From Crassaminicella profunda (lineage in GTDB: Bacteria > Bacillota > Clostridia > Peptostreptococcales > Thermotaleaceae), in contig NZ_CP082326.1 of assembly GCF_019884785.1 (NCBI RefSeq), positions 923,355 to 987,354 of the forward strand: 64,000 bases of DNA. The letters run 5' to 3'. Below are positions 49,838 to 59,300 of this stretch, one piece after another (position 1 is the first letter of the stretch; each line of letters opens with the position of its first letter). Below the pieces are notes generated by a model. The model did no database searches. It was not told the DNA's origin and saw only the letters and a program-made list of their open reading frames with translations. The position numbers and the translations under genes were made by a program.

Positions 49838-50716
49838 ATGGATTTAGGAAAAATATCTAGAATGAAGGAACAAAAAAATAAAAGTCTTATAGAAGTACAT
49901 ATAGCAGTTTTATTTTTTGGACTTGCAGGTTTGTTTGGAAAGCTTATTTTGCTTCCATCCTTAGTAATTGTTTTCGGAAGGGTTGTATTTGCTTCACTAT
50001 TTTTAGGGAGCATATTACTTTTGAAAAAACAAAGCATTCGATTAGAAAAAGGAAAAGACTATTGTTATTTTATTATACTAGGATTTATTCTAGCCCTTCA
50101 TTGGGTTACGTTTTTTCTAGCTATACAAATGTCTACTGTAGCAATAGGATTATTAATGTTTTCAACATTTCCTGTATTTGTGACTTTCATAGAACCGGTA
50201 TTTTTTAAGTATAAAATTTGCATGAAAGATATAGTTATAGCAGTTATTACATTCTTTGGAGTTAGTTTTGTAATGCCAGAATTTAAATTTGAAAGTAGTA
50301 TTACCCAGGGGGCATTATGGGGAATATTATCTGGATTTACATTTGCTATCCTTTCAATTTTGAATAAAAAATATGTAGGTAAGTATAACAGCATAGTTAT
50401 ATCATTTTATCAAGATTTGGTTGCTACACTTTTACTCCTACCACTTATTTTAGTTTTGAAACCTATATTTCAAACGAAAGATGTAATATTTATTGCTGTA
50501 TTAGGAATTGTCTTTACAGGGATCGCTCATACTTTATTCATCAATGGGTTAAAAAATGTGAAAGCTCAAACTGCAAGTATTATTGCAAGTTTGGAACCTG
50601 TTTATGGGATACTTGCTACTGCAATAATAATAGGAGAAATTCCATCTTTACGAGAGATCGTGGGAGGGATCATTATTTTAGCTACTACTAGTTATGCAAC
50701 ATTTAAAACAAAATAA
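49838..50716 (+). CDS. EamA-family (DMT superfamily) transporter
   Basis: 292 aa with ten predicted helices in two EamA repeats: HIAVLFFGLAGLFGKLILLPSLVIVFGRVV in repeat 1 and ITQGALWGILSGFTFAILSILNKK in repeat 2, ending IIASLEPVYGILATAIIIGEIPS...GGIIILATTSY, the usual C-terminal EamA pattern. Members export amino acids or other small metabolites; the substrate here is unknown. The ATG at 49838 has AAGGGGG. A 350-base leader with a possible leader peptide and competing hairpins suggests attenuation-type control. Confidence 0.9.
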   Translation: MDLGKISRMKEQKNKSLIEVHIAVLFFGLAGLFGKLILLPSLVIVFGRVVFASLFLGSILLLKKQSIRLEKGKDYCYFIILGFILALHWVTFFLAIQMSTVAIGLLMFSTFPVFVTFIEPVFFKYKICMKDIVIAVITFFGVSFVMPEFKFESSITQGALWGILSGFTFAILSILNKKYVGKYNSIVISFYQDLVATLLLLPLILVLKPIFQTKDVIFIAVLGIVFTGIAHTLFINGLKNVKAQTASIIASLEPVYGILATAIIIGEIPSLREIVGGIIILATTSYATFKTK

Positions 50717-50767
50717 GGGGTTGCTCAAAGTGAAATAAGGATGGTTATTTGAGTATAAAAATAATTA

Positions 50768-50795
50768 GAAGGCTACAACAGCCTTCTTTTGTTGT
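50768..50795 (+). terminator. terminator of the EamA gene
   Basis: The perfect 7-bp stem GAAGGCT with AGCCTTC (loop ACAAC) is followed by TTTTGTTGTTTTTT. Confidence 0.85.
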
Positions 50796-50884
50796 TTTTT
50801 TGTTCCTTTTCTTTCGATTGATAAAAAATAGTTGTCTTGCGCATAATGATAATATAAATAAGTATTTTGAAAAGAGGTACAATC

Positions 50885-51739
50885 ATGTTTGAAGTAAAAA
50901 ATTTAAATTTTAAGTACCCTAAAAATAAGGAAAGTACCATAAAAGGAATTACTTTTCATATGAAAGATGGAGAAATCTTTGGTCTATTAGGACCTAGTGG
51001 TGTAGGGAAGAGTACCACACAAAAAATACTGATTAAGCTTTTAGGTCAGTATGATGGAGAAGTATTATATAAGGGAAAAGATTTAAAAACATATGGAAAA
51101 GATTTTTATGAGAATATTGGTGTGGGTTTTGAAATGCCTGTTCATTTTTCAAAACTTACAGCTGAGGAGAATTTGAGTTTTTTCAAAAAGCTATATAAAT
51201 CTAATGCAGATACAGATAACTTATTGAAACAAGTAGGACTTTATGAAGATAGAAATAAAAAGATCAATGAATATTCAAAAGGGATGAAGGTAAGACTCAA
51301 CTTTGTAAGAGCATTACTAAATGACCCTAAAGTTTTATTTTTAGATGAGCCTACAAATGGATTAGACCCTAAAAATGCAAGGATTATGAAGAAAATGGTG
51401 AAGGAATTTCAGAAAAAAGGTGGGACCGTTTTATTAACAACCCATCTAATGAATGATGTGGATGAACTATGTGATCGTGTGGCTTTTATGGTAGATGGTA
51501 AAATAGCAGAAATTGATACACCTAAAAATTTAAAATTAAAGCATGGAAAAAGAGAAGTGGCTGTAGAATATAAAGAAGACAATTCTGTGAAGAAAGATTC
51601 TTTTAGTTTAGACGGTTTAGGAAAGAATGAAAAATTCTTAAGTATTATTAAAACGAAAGAAATTATCACCATGCATAGTAAAGAAACTTCCCTTGATGAT
51701 ATTTTTATTAAAGTGACAGGGGTGGAAGAGCATGAGTAG
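50885..51739 (+). CDS. ABC exporter ATP-binding protein
   Basis: 284 aa from ATG 50885 (AGAGGT upstream); the longer TTG frame overlaps that site. Walker A is GPSGVGKSTT, the signature region is EYSKGMKVRLNF, Walker B is VLFLDEPTNGLD, and the switch His is in LTTHLMNDVDELCDRVAF. A C-terminal extension ending SLDDIFIKVTGVEEHE is typical of drug- or lantibiotic-type exporters. It overlaps the first permease gene by 8 bases and works with the two permeases downstream. Confidence 0.9.
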   Translation: MFEVKNLNFKYPKNKESTIKGITFHMKDGEIFGLLGPSGVGKSTTQKILIKLLGQYDGEVLYKGKDLKTYGKDFYENIGVGFEMPVHFSKLTAEENLSFFKKLYKSNADTDNLLKQVGLYEDRNKKINEYSKGMKVRLNFVRALLNDPKVLFLDEPTNGLDPKNARIMKKMVKEFQKKGGTVLLTTHLMNDVDELCDRVAFMVDGKIAEIDTPKNLKLKHGKREVAVEYKEDNSVKKDSFSLDGLGKNEKFLSIIKTKEIITMHSKETSLDDIFIKVTGVEEHE

Positions 51740-52457
51740 TATAATGGTTTTGTTTATAGGAGAACTTCAACGAATGAAGAAATATAATATTTTCGCAGCA
51801 AGTTTTGTTCTTTCATTAATTTGGATTGGAATTCTGCAATTTACAGAGATTAAAGATGTTAGTGGAATATTTCCCTTGTTGATTTTTATAGATATAACCT
51901 CTATGGCTATGCTGATGATTGGTGTAACTATGTTTTTTGAAAAACAAGAAGGGGTTATGAAAACTTTGTTGGTGTCTCCTATTAGTAAAGGAGAATATAT
52001 AATAGGGAAAACAGTTGCCAATATTCTTTCGAATATTATAACATTAATGATTCTGTATTTCTATGCAAAATTATTTAAAGAAATCCATGTAAATATTATC
52101 TTATTACTTGGATTTGTCATATTGATTGCTTTTTTTCATTCTATGATTGGTTTTATCCTTACCTATTATTCAAAGGATTTTACAGAACTATTAATCGGTA
52201 TGAGTAAATATAGTTTTATATTGATGATTCCAGTATTGTTAGAACAGGTAGGACTCATTAAAAATGAACTCATCAAAAAACTTTTTTATATGCTTCCTAC
52301 AAAAGCTTCACTACTTTTATTACAATCTTGTGTGGGAGGAATCAAAAATTGGGAGATTGTTTTTTCTACCCTTTATTTAATCATTATTTCAATACTATTG
52401 TACTTTTTTGTGCATAAAAAATTTGATGAATTTGCCATAAAGGAAAGTGGTGTTTAA
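51732..52457 (+). CDS. ABC-2 type exporter permease, first subunit
   Basis: 241 aa, six transmembrane helices. It shows the ABC-2 style pattern MTMFFEKQEGVMKTLLVSPISKGEYIIGKTVANI, a cytoplasmic coupling stretch between helices 2 and 3. It overlaps the ATPase gene and is followed with one base spacing by a second permease of similar length, forming a three-component exporter resembling fluoroquinolone-export systems. The substrate is unknown. Confidence 0.85.
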   Translation: MSSIMVLFIGELQRMKKYNIFAASFVLSLIWIGILQFTEIKDVSGIFPLLIFIDITSMAMLMIGVTMFFEKQEGVMKTLLVSPISKGEYIIGKTVANILSNIITLMILYFYAKLFKEIHVNIILLLGFVILIAFFHSMIGFILTYYSKDFTELLIGMSKYSFILMIPVLLEQVGLIKNELIKKLFYMLPTKASLLLLQSCVGGIKNWEIVFSTLYLIIISILLYFFVHKKFDEFAIKESGV

Positions 52458-52458
52458 T

Positions 52459-53184
52459 ATGTATAGCAGTTTTATAAAAAGTGAATTCAAAAAATGGATG
52501 AGAGATCCTTTGATGGGATTTATGGTATTTTATCCAATTTTATTTGGCATAATAGGAAGATATTTATTGCCTTTTATTGGGGAAAATAGTGATTTTCATA
52601 TAAATATGTATGCAGATTTAATTGTTGTCATCTTAACCTTAATGACACCTCAAATTTATGGAGCATTGATGGCCTTTTCTATTTTAGATGACAGAGATGA
52701 CAATATTTTTACATCTATAAGGGTGACCCCCCTTAGTATCCATCAGTTCCTGTCTTTTCGATTAATTATTGTTACCATCCTTTCTTTTTTAGCTTGTGTT
52801 TATGTCATGTGGTTTTCAGATATTGGGGGTTTGTCTACAAGAAATATTTTAAGTATTTCTTTCTTAGCATCCTTAGCTGCACCTATGACTGGATTATTTA
52901 TCAATCTTTTATCAAATAATAAAATTGAAGGTTTTGCAGTCATGAAAGGAACAGGAATTATACTGGTTTTTCCGATTATTGCATTATTTTTTATAGATAA
53001 AAAAGAATTGCTTTTTTCCTTTGCACCAGGTTTTTGGCCTGCGAAAGCAATTAGCAGTTTGATTAGAGGAGAAGGAAAATTACTTTTAACCTATCATCAG
53101 TATTATTTTATTGGATTAGTCTATATTATTTTACTAAATGCAATGGTATATCAGGTATTTTTAAGAAAAGAGAAACGAATATAA
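52459..53184 (+). CDS. ABC-2 type exporter permease, second subunit
   Basis: 241 aa from ATG 52459; the GTG start four codons earlier is less well placed relative to AAGGAAAG. Six helices are predicted. The N-terminus FIKSEFKKWMRDPLMGFMVFYP and the motif SILDDRDDNIFTSIRVTPLSIHQFLSFRL mark the ABC-2 coupling region. It probably pairs with the preceding permease as a heterodimer. No terminator is evident before the SAM-riboswitch promoter. Confidence 0.85.
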   Translation: MYSSFIKSEFKKWMRDPLMGFMVFYPILFGIIGRYLLPFIGENSDFHINMYADLIVVILTLMTPQIYGALMAFSILDDRDDNIFTSIRVTPLSIHQFLSFRLIIVTILSFLACVYVMWFSDIGGLSTRNILSISFLASLAAPMTGLFINLLSNNKIEGFAVMKGTGIILVFPIIALFFIDKKELLFSFAPGFWPAKAISSLIRGEGKLLLTYHQYYFIGLVYIILLNAMVYQVFLRKEKRI

Positions 53185-53192
53185 AATTTATC

Positions 53193-53221
53193 TTGACATT
53201 ATTGCATAAAAATTATAAAAT
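53193..53221 (+). promoter_or_regulatory. sigma-A promoter of the metY-metA unit
   Basis: Consensus TTGACA and TAAAAT are separated by 17 bases, about 30 bases before the SAM riboswitch. Confidence 0.7.
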
Positions 53222-53250
53222 AATGATTAAATAATTTAATAGTCTGAAAA

Positions 53251-53364
53251 TTCTTATCTAGAGAGGTGGAGGGAATGGCCCTAAGAAACCTCGGCAACCA
53301 GCAAGTGATAAGCTTGAAAAGGTGCTAATTCCAACAGAATTTATTATTCTGAAAGATGAGAAGA
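53251..53364 (+). ncRNA. SAM-I riboswitch (S-box)
   Basis: The S-box core is near-consensus: TTCTTATCTAGAGAGGTGG, then GGGAATGGCCCTAAGAAACC, CGGCAACC and the closing strand GATGAGAAG at 53356-53364. A downstream terminator at 53395 gives the usual OFF response to S-adenosylmethionine. The genes controlled are metY and metA. Confidence 0.96.
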
Positions 53365-53394
53365 AACTGATGTTATCCAAATATAGGTAATGAC

Positions 53395-53427
53395 AGTCTT
53401 CTCCATTTTTCAGGGGAAGATTTTTTT
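53395..53427 (+). terminator. expression platform terminator of the SAM riboswitch
   Basis: GTCTTCTCC pairs with GGGGAAGAT (loop ATTTTTCA, one G-T), followed by T7, immediately before the metY binding site AGGAGGG. Confidence 0.85.
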
Positions 53428-53443
53428 ATTAGGAGGGATACAC

Positions 53444-54724
53444 ATGGAAAAAAATTTTAGAAAAGGAACATTATGCGTACAGGGATTATATGATCCAAAG
53501 GGAGGAGAAGCAAGAGTCTTACCTATTGTACAAAGTACAACTTATAGGTATGAGGATTCAGATGAGGTAGCAGATTTATTTGATTTAAAAAAAGCAGGAC
53601 ATATGTATTCAAGAATCAGTAATCCTACTGTTTCTGCCTTTGAAGAGAAAATAAATGCATTAGAAGGTGGAGTGGGTGCTGTTGCAGCAGCTTCTGGTCA
53701 ATCTGCAACTACTTTAGCATTTTTAAATATTTGTCAAAGTGGTCAGCATATTGTAGCTGCATCTACTATATATGGAGGAACTTATAATCTTTTATCAACA
53801 ACTTTCAAAAAATTAGGGATAGAGGTATCCTTTGTAGACCCAGAGGCAGACGAAGACGAGATTATAAAACATTTTAAAGAAAATACAAGAGCTATTTTTG
53901 GAGAAACCATAGGAAATCCTGGTTTAAATATATTAGACTTTGAAAAATTCGCTCGTATTGCAAAAAAAATGGATGTTCCTTTCATTGTAGACAATACATT
54001 AGCGACACCATGCCTTTGTCGTCCTTTTGAATTAGGAGCAAACATTATTATTCACTCAACCACCAAATATACGGATGGTCATGCAACAAGTGTAGGGGGA
54101 GTAGTAATCGATGGAGGAAATTTCAATTGGGATAATGGAAAATATCCAGAACTTACAGAACCTGATCCAAGCTATCATGGAATTAAATACGTGGAAAGCT
54201 TTGGCGAATTGGCATATATCATTAAGGCGCGAGTACAGCTTTTAAGAGATTATGGATGTTGTATGAGTCCATTTAACGCGTTTCTATTTCATTTAGGATT
54301 AGAGACACTCCATTTGAGAATGGAAAGACATAGTCAAAATGCGTTAAAGCTCGCTCAGTTTTTAGAAAATCATGAAATGGTTAATTGGGTAAGTTATCCA
54401 TCACTTTCTCAGCATTCAAGCTATGAAAAATGTAAAAAATATCTACCTGATGGAGCAAGTGGCATCCTTACCTTTGGTATAAAAGGAGGAGCAGAGGCAG
54501 GAAAAGAATTAGCGAAGCATTTGAAGTTAGTTGCTTTGGTTGTTCACTTAGGAGATGCAAGAACATCTCTACTACATCCTGCAAGTACGACTCATAGACA
54601 GCTTACAAAGGAACAGCAAATTGCTTCAGGGGTTCTGCCTGATTTGATAAGGGTTTCTGTAGGAATTGAAAATGTGGAAGATCTTATCGAAGATTTTGAT
54701 CAAGCACTAAATAAAATGAAATAA
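53444..54724 (+). CDS. metY: O-acetylhomoserine sulfhydrylase (aminocarboxypropyltransferase)
   Basis: 426 aa from ATG 53444 behind AGGAGGG; the longer frame would begin inside the riboswitch terminator. The Cys/Met-metabolism PLP fold is clear: LPIVQSTTYRYED, HMYSRISNPTVSAFEEKINALEGG, FIVDNTLATPCLCRPFELGANIIIHSTTKYTDGHA with the PLP lysine, and SLLHPASTTHRQLT. It makes homocysteine from O-acetylhomoserine and sulfide. The next gene encodes the matching acetyltransferase and both are under SAM-riboswitch control. Confidence 0.95.
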   Translation: MEKNFRKGTLCVQGLYDPKGGEARVLPIVQSTTYRYEDSDEVADLFDLKKAGHMYSRISNPTVSAFEEKINALEGGVGAVAAASGQSATTLAFLNICQSGQHIVAASTIYGGTYNLLSTTFKKLGIEVSFVDPEADEDEIIKHFKENTRAIFGETIGNPGLNILDFEKFARIAKKMDVPFIVDNTLATPCLCRPFELGANIIIHSTTKYTDGHATSVGGVVIDGGNFNWDNGKYPELTEPDPSYHGIKYVESFGELAYIIKARVQLLRDYGCCMSPFNAFLFHLGLETLHLRMERHSQNALKLAQFLENHEMVNWVSYPSLSQHSSYEKCKKYLPDGASGILTFGIKGGAEAGKELAKHLKLVALVVHLGDARTSLLHPASTTHRQLTKEQQIASGVLPDLIRVSVGIENVEDLIEDFDQALNKMK

Positions 54725-54749
54725 AAATATTTAAAATGGAGGTGTACTT

Positions 54750-55664
54750 ATGCCAGTAATCGTTCCCAAAAATCTTCCTGCTGTGGATATTTTGATAAAA
54801 GAAAATATTTTTATCATGAATAAAGCCCAAGCTTTACATCAGGATATTCGATCTTTAAGGATTGCTATTTTAAATTTAATGCCAAAAAAAATTGAAACAG
54901 AAACACAATTACTTTCATTGATTGCCAATAGTCCCATACAAGTAGATGTAGAGTTACTTCATCCTAAAACTTATCAATCAAAAAATACTTCTGAAAAGCA
55001 TTTGCTTAATTTTTATAAAACCTTTGAAGAAGTGAAAGATCAAAAATTTGATGGGATGATTATTACAGGTGCACCTGTTGAACTCATGGAATTTGAAGCG
55101 GTAGATTATTGGGATGAATTAAAAGAAATCATGGAATATACAAAGACAAATGTTATGTCAACAGTGCATATATGCTGGGGTGCACAAGCTGGACTTTATT
55201 ATCATTATGGGGTACCTAAGTATGAATTAAAGGAAAAAATGTTTGGTATTTTTCCACATACTATTACTAAAAAGAAGACACAGCTTTTAAGAGGATTTGA
55301 TGATGAATTCTATGTACCTCATTCACGGCATACAGAAGTACTTCGAGAGGATATAGAAAAAATACCAAACTTAGAAATTTTGACAGAATCTGAAGATTCT
55401 GGAGTTCATATTGTAGCTAGCAAGGACCGAAGACAGATTTTTATTACAGGACATTCGGAATATGATCCTTATACATTAAAAAATGAGTATGAAAGAGATG
55501 TTAAGAAGGGAATGGATATTGCAATACCAAAGAATTATTTTAAAGAGGACGACCCTTCAAAGGAACCTATTGTAAGATGGAGAGGGCATGCAAACTTATT
55601 GTTTAAAAACTGGATTAATTATGTTTATCAGGTAACACCTTATGATATAGAGGAGATTGTTTAG
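54750..55664 (+). CDS. metA: homoserine O-acetyltransferase, MetA family (MetAA)
   Basis: 304 aa. The catalytic Cys142 is in [18 protein letters not shown] and the His in [13 protein letters not shown]. Residue 111 is Glu (GAPVE), the choice associated with acetyl-CoA rather than succinyl-CoA use in this family, which agrees with the O-acetylhomoserine-using MetY upstream. It activates homoserine for methionine synthesis in the cytoplasm. The ATG follows TGGAGGTG, 25 bases after metY, within the SAM-controlled unit. Confidence 0.95.
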   Translation: MPVIVPKNLPAVDILIKENIFIMNKAQALHQDIRSLRIAILNLMPKKIETETQLLSLIANSPIQVDVELLHPKTYQSKNTSEKHLLNFYKTFEEVKDQKFDGMIITGAPVELMEFEAVDYWDELKEIMEYTKTNVMSTVHICWGAQAGLYYHYGVPKYELKEKMFGIFPHTITKKKTQLLRGFDDEFYVPHSRHTEVLREDIEKIPNLEILTESEDSGVHIVASKDRRQIFITGHSEYDPYTLKNEYERDVKKGMDIAIPKNYFKEDDPSKEPIVRWRGHANLLFKNWINYVYQVTPYDIEEIV

Positions 55665-55703
55665 TGGATAAACTTATGAAAAAATTGTATAAATAGGAAA
55701 CGA

Positions 55704-55732
55704 AAAAGACACGGAAATTAGCCGTGTCTTTT
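55704..55732 (+). terminator. terminator of metY-metA
   Basis: A perfect 11-bp stem, AAAAGACACGG with CCGTGTCTTTT, encloses a short loop. Confidence 0.88.
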
Positions 55733-55766
55733 GATATATGCGAGATTTATGTGGAAAATATTTTTT

Positions 55767-55796
55767 TTGACAATATAAATGGCATAATTCATACTA
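55767..55796 (+). promoter_or_regulatory. promoter of the TrmB-like/DUF4132 unit
   Basis: The consensus -35 TTGACA is 18 bases before a weak -10 ATACTA, directly followed by a 31-base palindrome at 55799. Confidence 0.5.
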
Positions 55797-55798
55797 AA

Positions 55799-55829
55799 AT
55801 TATAGTAGTACTACATGTACTACTATAAT
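55799..55829. promoter_or_regulatory. 31-bp palindromic operator candidate
   Basis: A perfect inverted repeat with 13-bp arms, ATTATAGTAGTAC and GTACTACTATAAT, has a 5-base centre TACAT. It begins just past the -10 and ends just before the binding site of the TrmB-like gene, so a bound protein would block transcription start. The absence of a T run argues against a terminator. Confidence 0.7.
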
Positions 55830-55842
55830 GGAAGGCGATTAT

Positions 55843-56100
55843 ATGAAAGAAATCATAAATATGCTTGAAAAATTAAGTTTTTCAAAAACAGAAGCATCTG
55901 TATATATAACATTGCTAAAACATCCAAAGTTAACGGGGTATCAGATTGCTAAAAAAATTAATATATCTCGCTCTTCGGTTTACTCAGCTTTAGATAATCT
56001 CTATAATAGAGGGGGCGTATCTTTATTATCAGGAAAAAATTTCCTAAAACATATTGAAATTCGAACAAATGTTTGGTATAATTGGCAGAAAAGATTGTAG
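55843..56100 (+). CDS. short TrmB-like winged-helix regulator (possibly truncated)
   Basis: 85 aa from ATG 55843 (GGAAGGCGA upstream). Residues 1-65 are a TrmB-type winged helix: MLEKLSFSKTEASVYITLLKHP, TGYQIAKKINISRSSVYSALDNL. After the wing (residue 66 on) similarity fades into GKNFLKHIEIRTNVWYNW, and the protein stops where TrmB proteins continue for another 150 or more residues. The same frame continues past two stops into a DUF4132-like remnant. It may be a functional stand-alone DNA-binding protein acting on the adjoining palindrome, or the stump of a longer regulator. Confidence 0.7.
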   Translation: MKEIINMLEKLSFSKTEASVYITLLKHPKLTGYQIAKKINISRSSVYSALDNLYNRGGVSLLSGKNFLKHIEIRTNVWYNWQKRL

Positions 56101-56115
56101 TCAGGGATTCTTTGA

Positions 56116-56271
56116 CTTGAAGAAATAAAATGCATAGATGCCTTTAAAAATAAAAAGATTAGTGATAGTACCTTTGTAAATAGAATTATTAAAAGAGGTT
56201 GGGATAAAGGTTCTGTAACAGATGGTGGAGGCTATTATGAGTTTTATAAAGATATTATAGCGAAATCCTTT
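56116..56271 (+). pseudogene. remnant of a second DUF4132 C-terminus
   Basis: This open stretch has no start codon. Its translation at 56158-56257 runs ISDSTFVNRIIKRGW, then GSVTDGGGYYEFYKD. It closely resembles the intact protein near nt 59510-59600, which reads ISGSTFSNKLKKRGW, then GSVRDGGWYTEFYKE. The order of residues is the same without gaps. It is in frame with both the TrmB-like gene (after stops at 56098 and 56113) and the DUF4132 gene that follows. It is most simply a leftover from a tandem copy that lost its body. Confidence 0.75.
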
Positions 56272-56313
56272 ATGATGTATTCAAAGTTACAAAAGGATAA
56301 AATGGAGGGAAAT

Positions 56314-59300
56314 ATGGAAAAACAAGTAGTTGTAAAAGATATCATAGAAATTTACAAATCAATAGGATTATCTGTTGAAGTATTAAACGATATAGAAGAT
56401 TATTTAAAAGGTGCTCATAATGAAGAAGAAATACTAAAATCAATAGAAAATGAACAAATTCCCAACTGGGAATTTAGAGTAGCTATTTCAAATGTTGTAA
56501 CAAAATTTTTAAAAGATATGAATTTAGAGGATGAAGATCTAACAGAAAGGATATTAAAAAGTTTTTTTCTTATAGGAAAAGAAAATACTTTTGATTGTTA
56601 TGAAATGAAATTTATCTTTGAGAATAAAGTTCTATCTATCTATAAAAAGCTAAAAGAAATAAAAGTTCCTTTTTATTATTATATTATGAATAGAGTTAAA
56701 AAAGTGTCAGATAAAGATGGATATTATATTTATAATGATATCAATAAAAAATATTTTGTTGAACTTAAATGGCTTTATATCTTTTATAAAAAAGATTACA
56801 TAGAAGCATTTCATCATTTAGAGGGAGTAGAAAAGCTATGTCTTGCAATTATTCTTTTAAATGAAGGAAATAGGAAAATAAAAGGGATAAAAGAGTTTGT
56901 AGATCAAAATTTAAAAGAAATTCTTTTTAAATATTTTGAAATTAACGATCAACATAAAGAAACAATCAATAATTATATAAATGGAAACCATATTCCTGTA
57001 GATAGAGCAGTTGATTCTTTTAAAAGCATTGCTAAAAATGTTGGAGATGATGAATATAGAATTATCAATAGTATTATTTATCATAGTTGCAATAAAAGTG
57101 AAGTGGCAAAGAGAATATTAAAGCTACTTGCTCACTTTGATAATTATAGAACCATTGACTATATTTTTGATTTTACAAATGCAGGAGAAGAAAAATATGG
57201 AAGACATAGAATAAAGATTTGTGAAAAAGCGCAAGAATTTTTACGTGTACTTAAAAGATTAGAAATAGAAGAACATTTTTATATAGCTTGGGCGGCTTAT
57301 CAATGTTTTGGTGAGTATACTTATGAGGAAGATAAAAAATTTCTTAGAAGTGTGATGAATGATTGCTTTGAAGAAAATATAGGTTGCTTTAAAGATGCAA
57401 TACAGATTACTAGTGGAATAGCAAAAAATTATTTAGAAAGTCATTTAATCAATTTAATGGATGAAGATGAAAAAATAGATGAAGTAAATAGAAAATGTAT
57501 AGAAGCTGTTAAAGATATACTAAAAGAACATAATTTTTCAAATGATGAAATAGATGATTTTGTGCTTTTCATGGAAGGAAACAAAGATATTAAGAAAGTT
57601 TTAATCCCTTCTAATTTTAAGAAAAATGACTATTTAGGATGGGGAATAAGAAAACAAATAAAAAAAATAGTATGGTGCTATGGTATAGGAGATGTTTTTA
57701 GGCGGATTGTATTATATTTTGTAAAACTTCAAAATCATAAGCTATTTGATTATTTAGTAAATGAATTAGCCATAGAAAAAAAAGCTACCTTTAAAGATGT
57801 GGTAGAAATTTTCAGTGACCTAGGAGTAGAAGTAAAGGATATTATTTATATAATCTCTACTATGAGTTTTGACGGACATCATACAAGGGAATATGATCAT
57901 TTAATAGACAATTGGATAGAGGATTGTCCATATGAAGTGATCAATCATATGAAACTTTGCAATGCAGAAGGTAGAGAAGATTTGATAAAAAGGGTTTATG
58001 AAAGTGGATTTTACAAAAAAGACAAAGAAAAATTTATTTCGTTACTAAAAGAGTTTATTGCAGATTCTTCAAAATTAGTAAAAGCTACAGTGTATCCTAT
58101 GATAGAAGAAGCTTTAACTATTGAAGAAAGAAAAGCTTTAGGAATTAATTTACTAGGGGCTAAGAAGGCAGCCATGAGAGAAGGGGCTATCCATGTATTA
58201 AAATCTATAATGGATGAAGAATGTGAAAATATTCTAAAAGCCCATTTAGAAAAAGAGAAAAGCACAAAGGTTAAAAATTTGATTATGGAAAACCTTCCTG
58301 TAGCAACAAAAGAAGAGGAAGAAATAAAAGATATAAATACTTATTGTAAAAAGAATTTAAACAAACGAAAAAGATCAAAAATAAGCTGGTTAGAACCAGA
58401 ACATCTTCCCAATTTAGTTCTAGAGGAAAATGGTGAAAAAGCTTCAGAGGAAGTTTTAGATTATATCCTTATTACCTTTGCAGATGAAAAAGAAGTACAA
58501 ACCAATCTAGAAGTGAAAAAGATTATGGATTATTTTAAGAAGGATAGCCTTAATCATTTAGCTTATGAAGTACTTTTAAAGTGGTATGATGAGGGTGCAG
58601 AAGCCAAGAAAAAATGGATTTTATCATTAGTGGGTATGTTTGGAGATACAAAATGTATTCAGTTTTTAGAGAAAAATATAAAAAAATGGCCAGAAATCTC
58701 AAGAGGAACAATCGCTTGTGAAGCTTTAAAAGCGATTGCTATTAGTGGAAACCATGAAGGACTTATGATAATCGATAGCATTGGGAGAAAGTTTAAATTC
58801 AAGCAGGTAAAAAATGCTGCATTGGAAGCACTTGATTTTGCTGCTAAGGAGTTAGGGATTGATAAGGAGGAATTATCAGATAGAGTCGTTCCAACATTAG
58901 GATTTGACAAGGAAGGAAAACAAGTATTTGACTATGGAAATAGAAAATTTATTGTTGAAATTAATGAAGAGCTTACTTTGACTGTTTATAAAGAAGATGG
59001 AAAAATTCTTAAGAATTTGCCTAAACCAGGGAAAAATGATGATGAAGAAAAGGCAGAAGTAGCACGAGAAGGATTTAAACTTCTTAAAAAGCAGTTAAAA
59101 ACACTTATAACTGCACAAAGTGAAAGACTAGATATCGCACTAGGAAACAATAGAAAATGGCGTTTAGAGCAATGGAAAAATCTATTTGTTGAAAATATGA
59201 TTATGCAAAGATTTGCCATAGGTCTTATATGGGGAATATACGAAGAAGAAAAATTGATAAAAACCTTTAGATATATGGAGGATGGAAGTTTTAATACAGT

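Noticed and set aside
53390-53443. Longer N-terminus for MetY
   Set aside because: It would be encoded by the SAM-riboswitch terminator. The ATG at 53444 has its own AGGAGGG.
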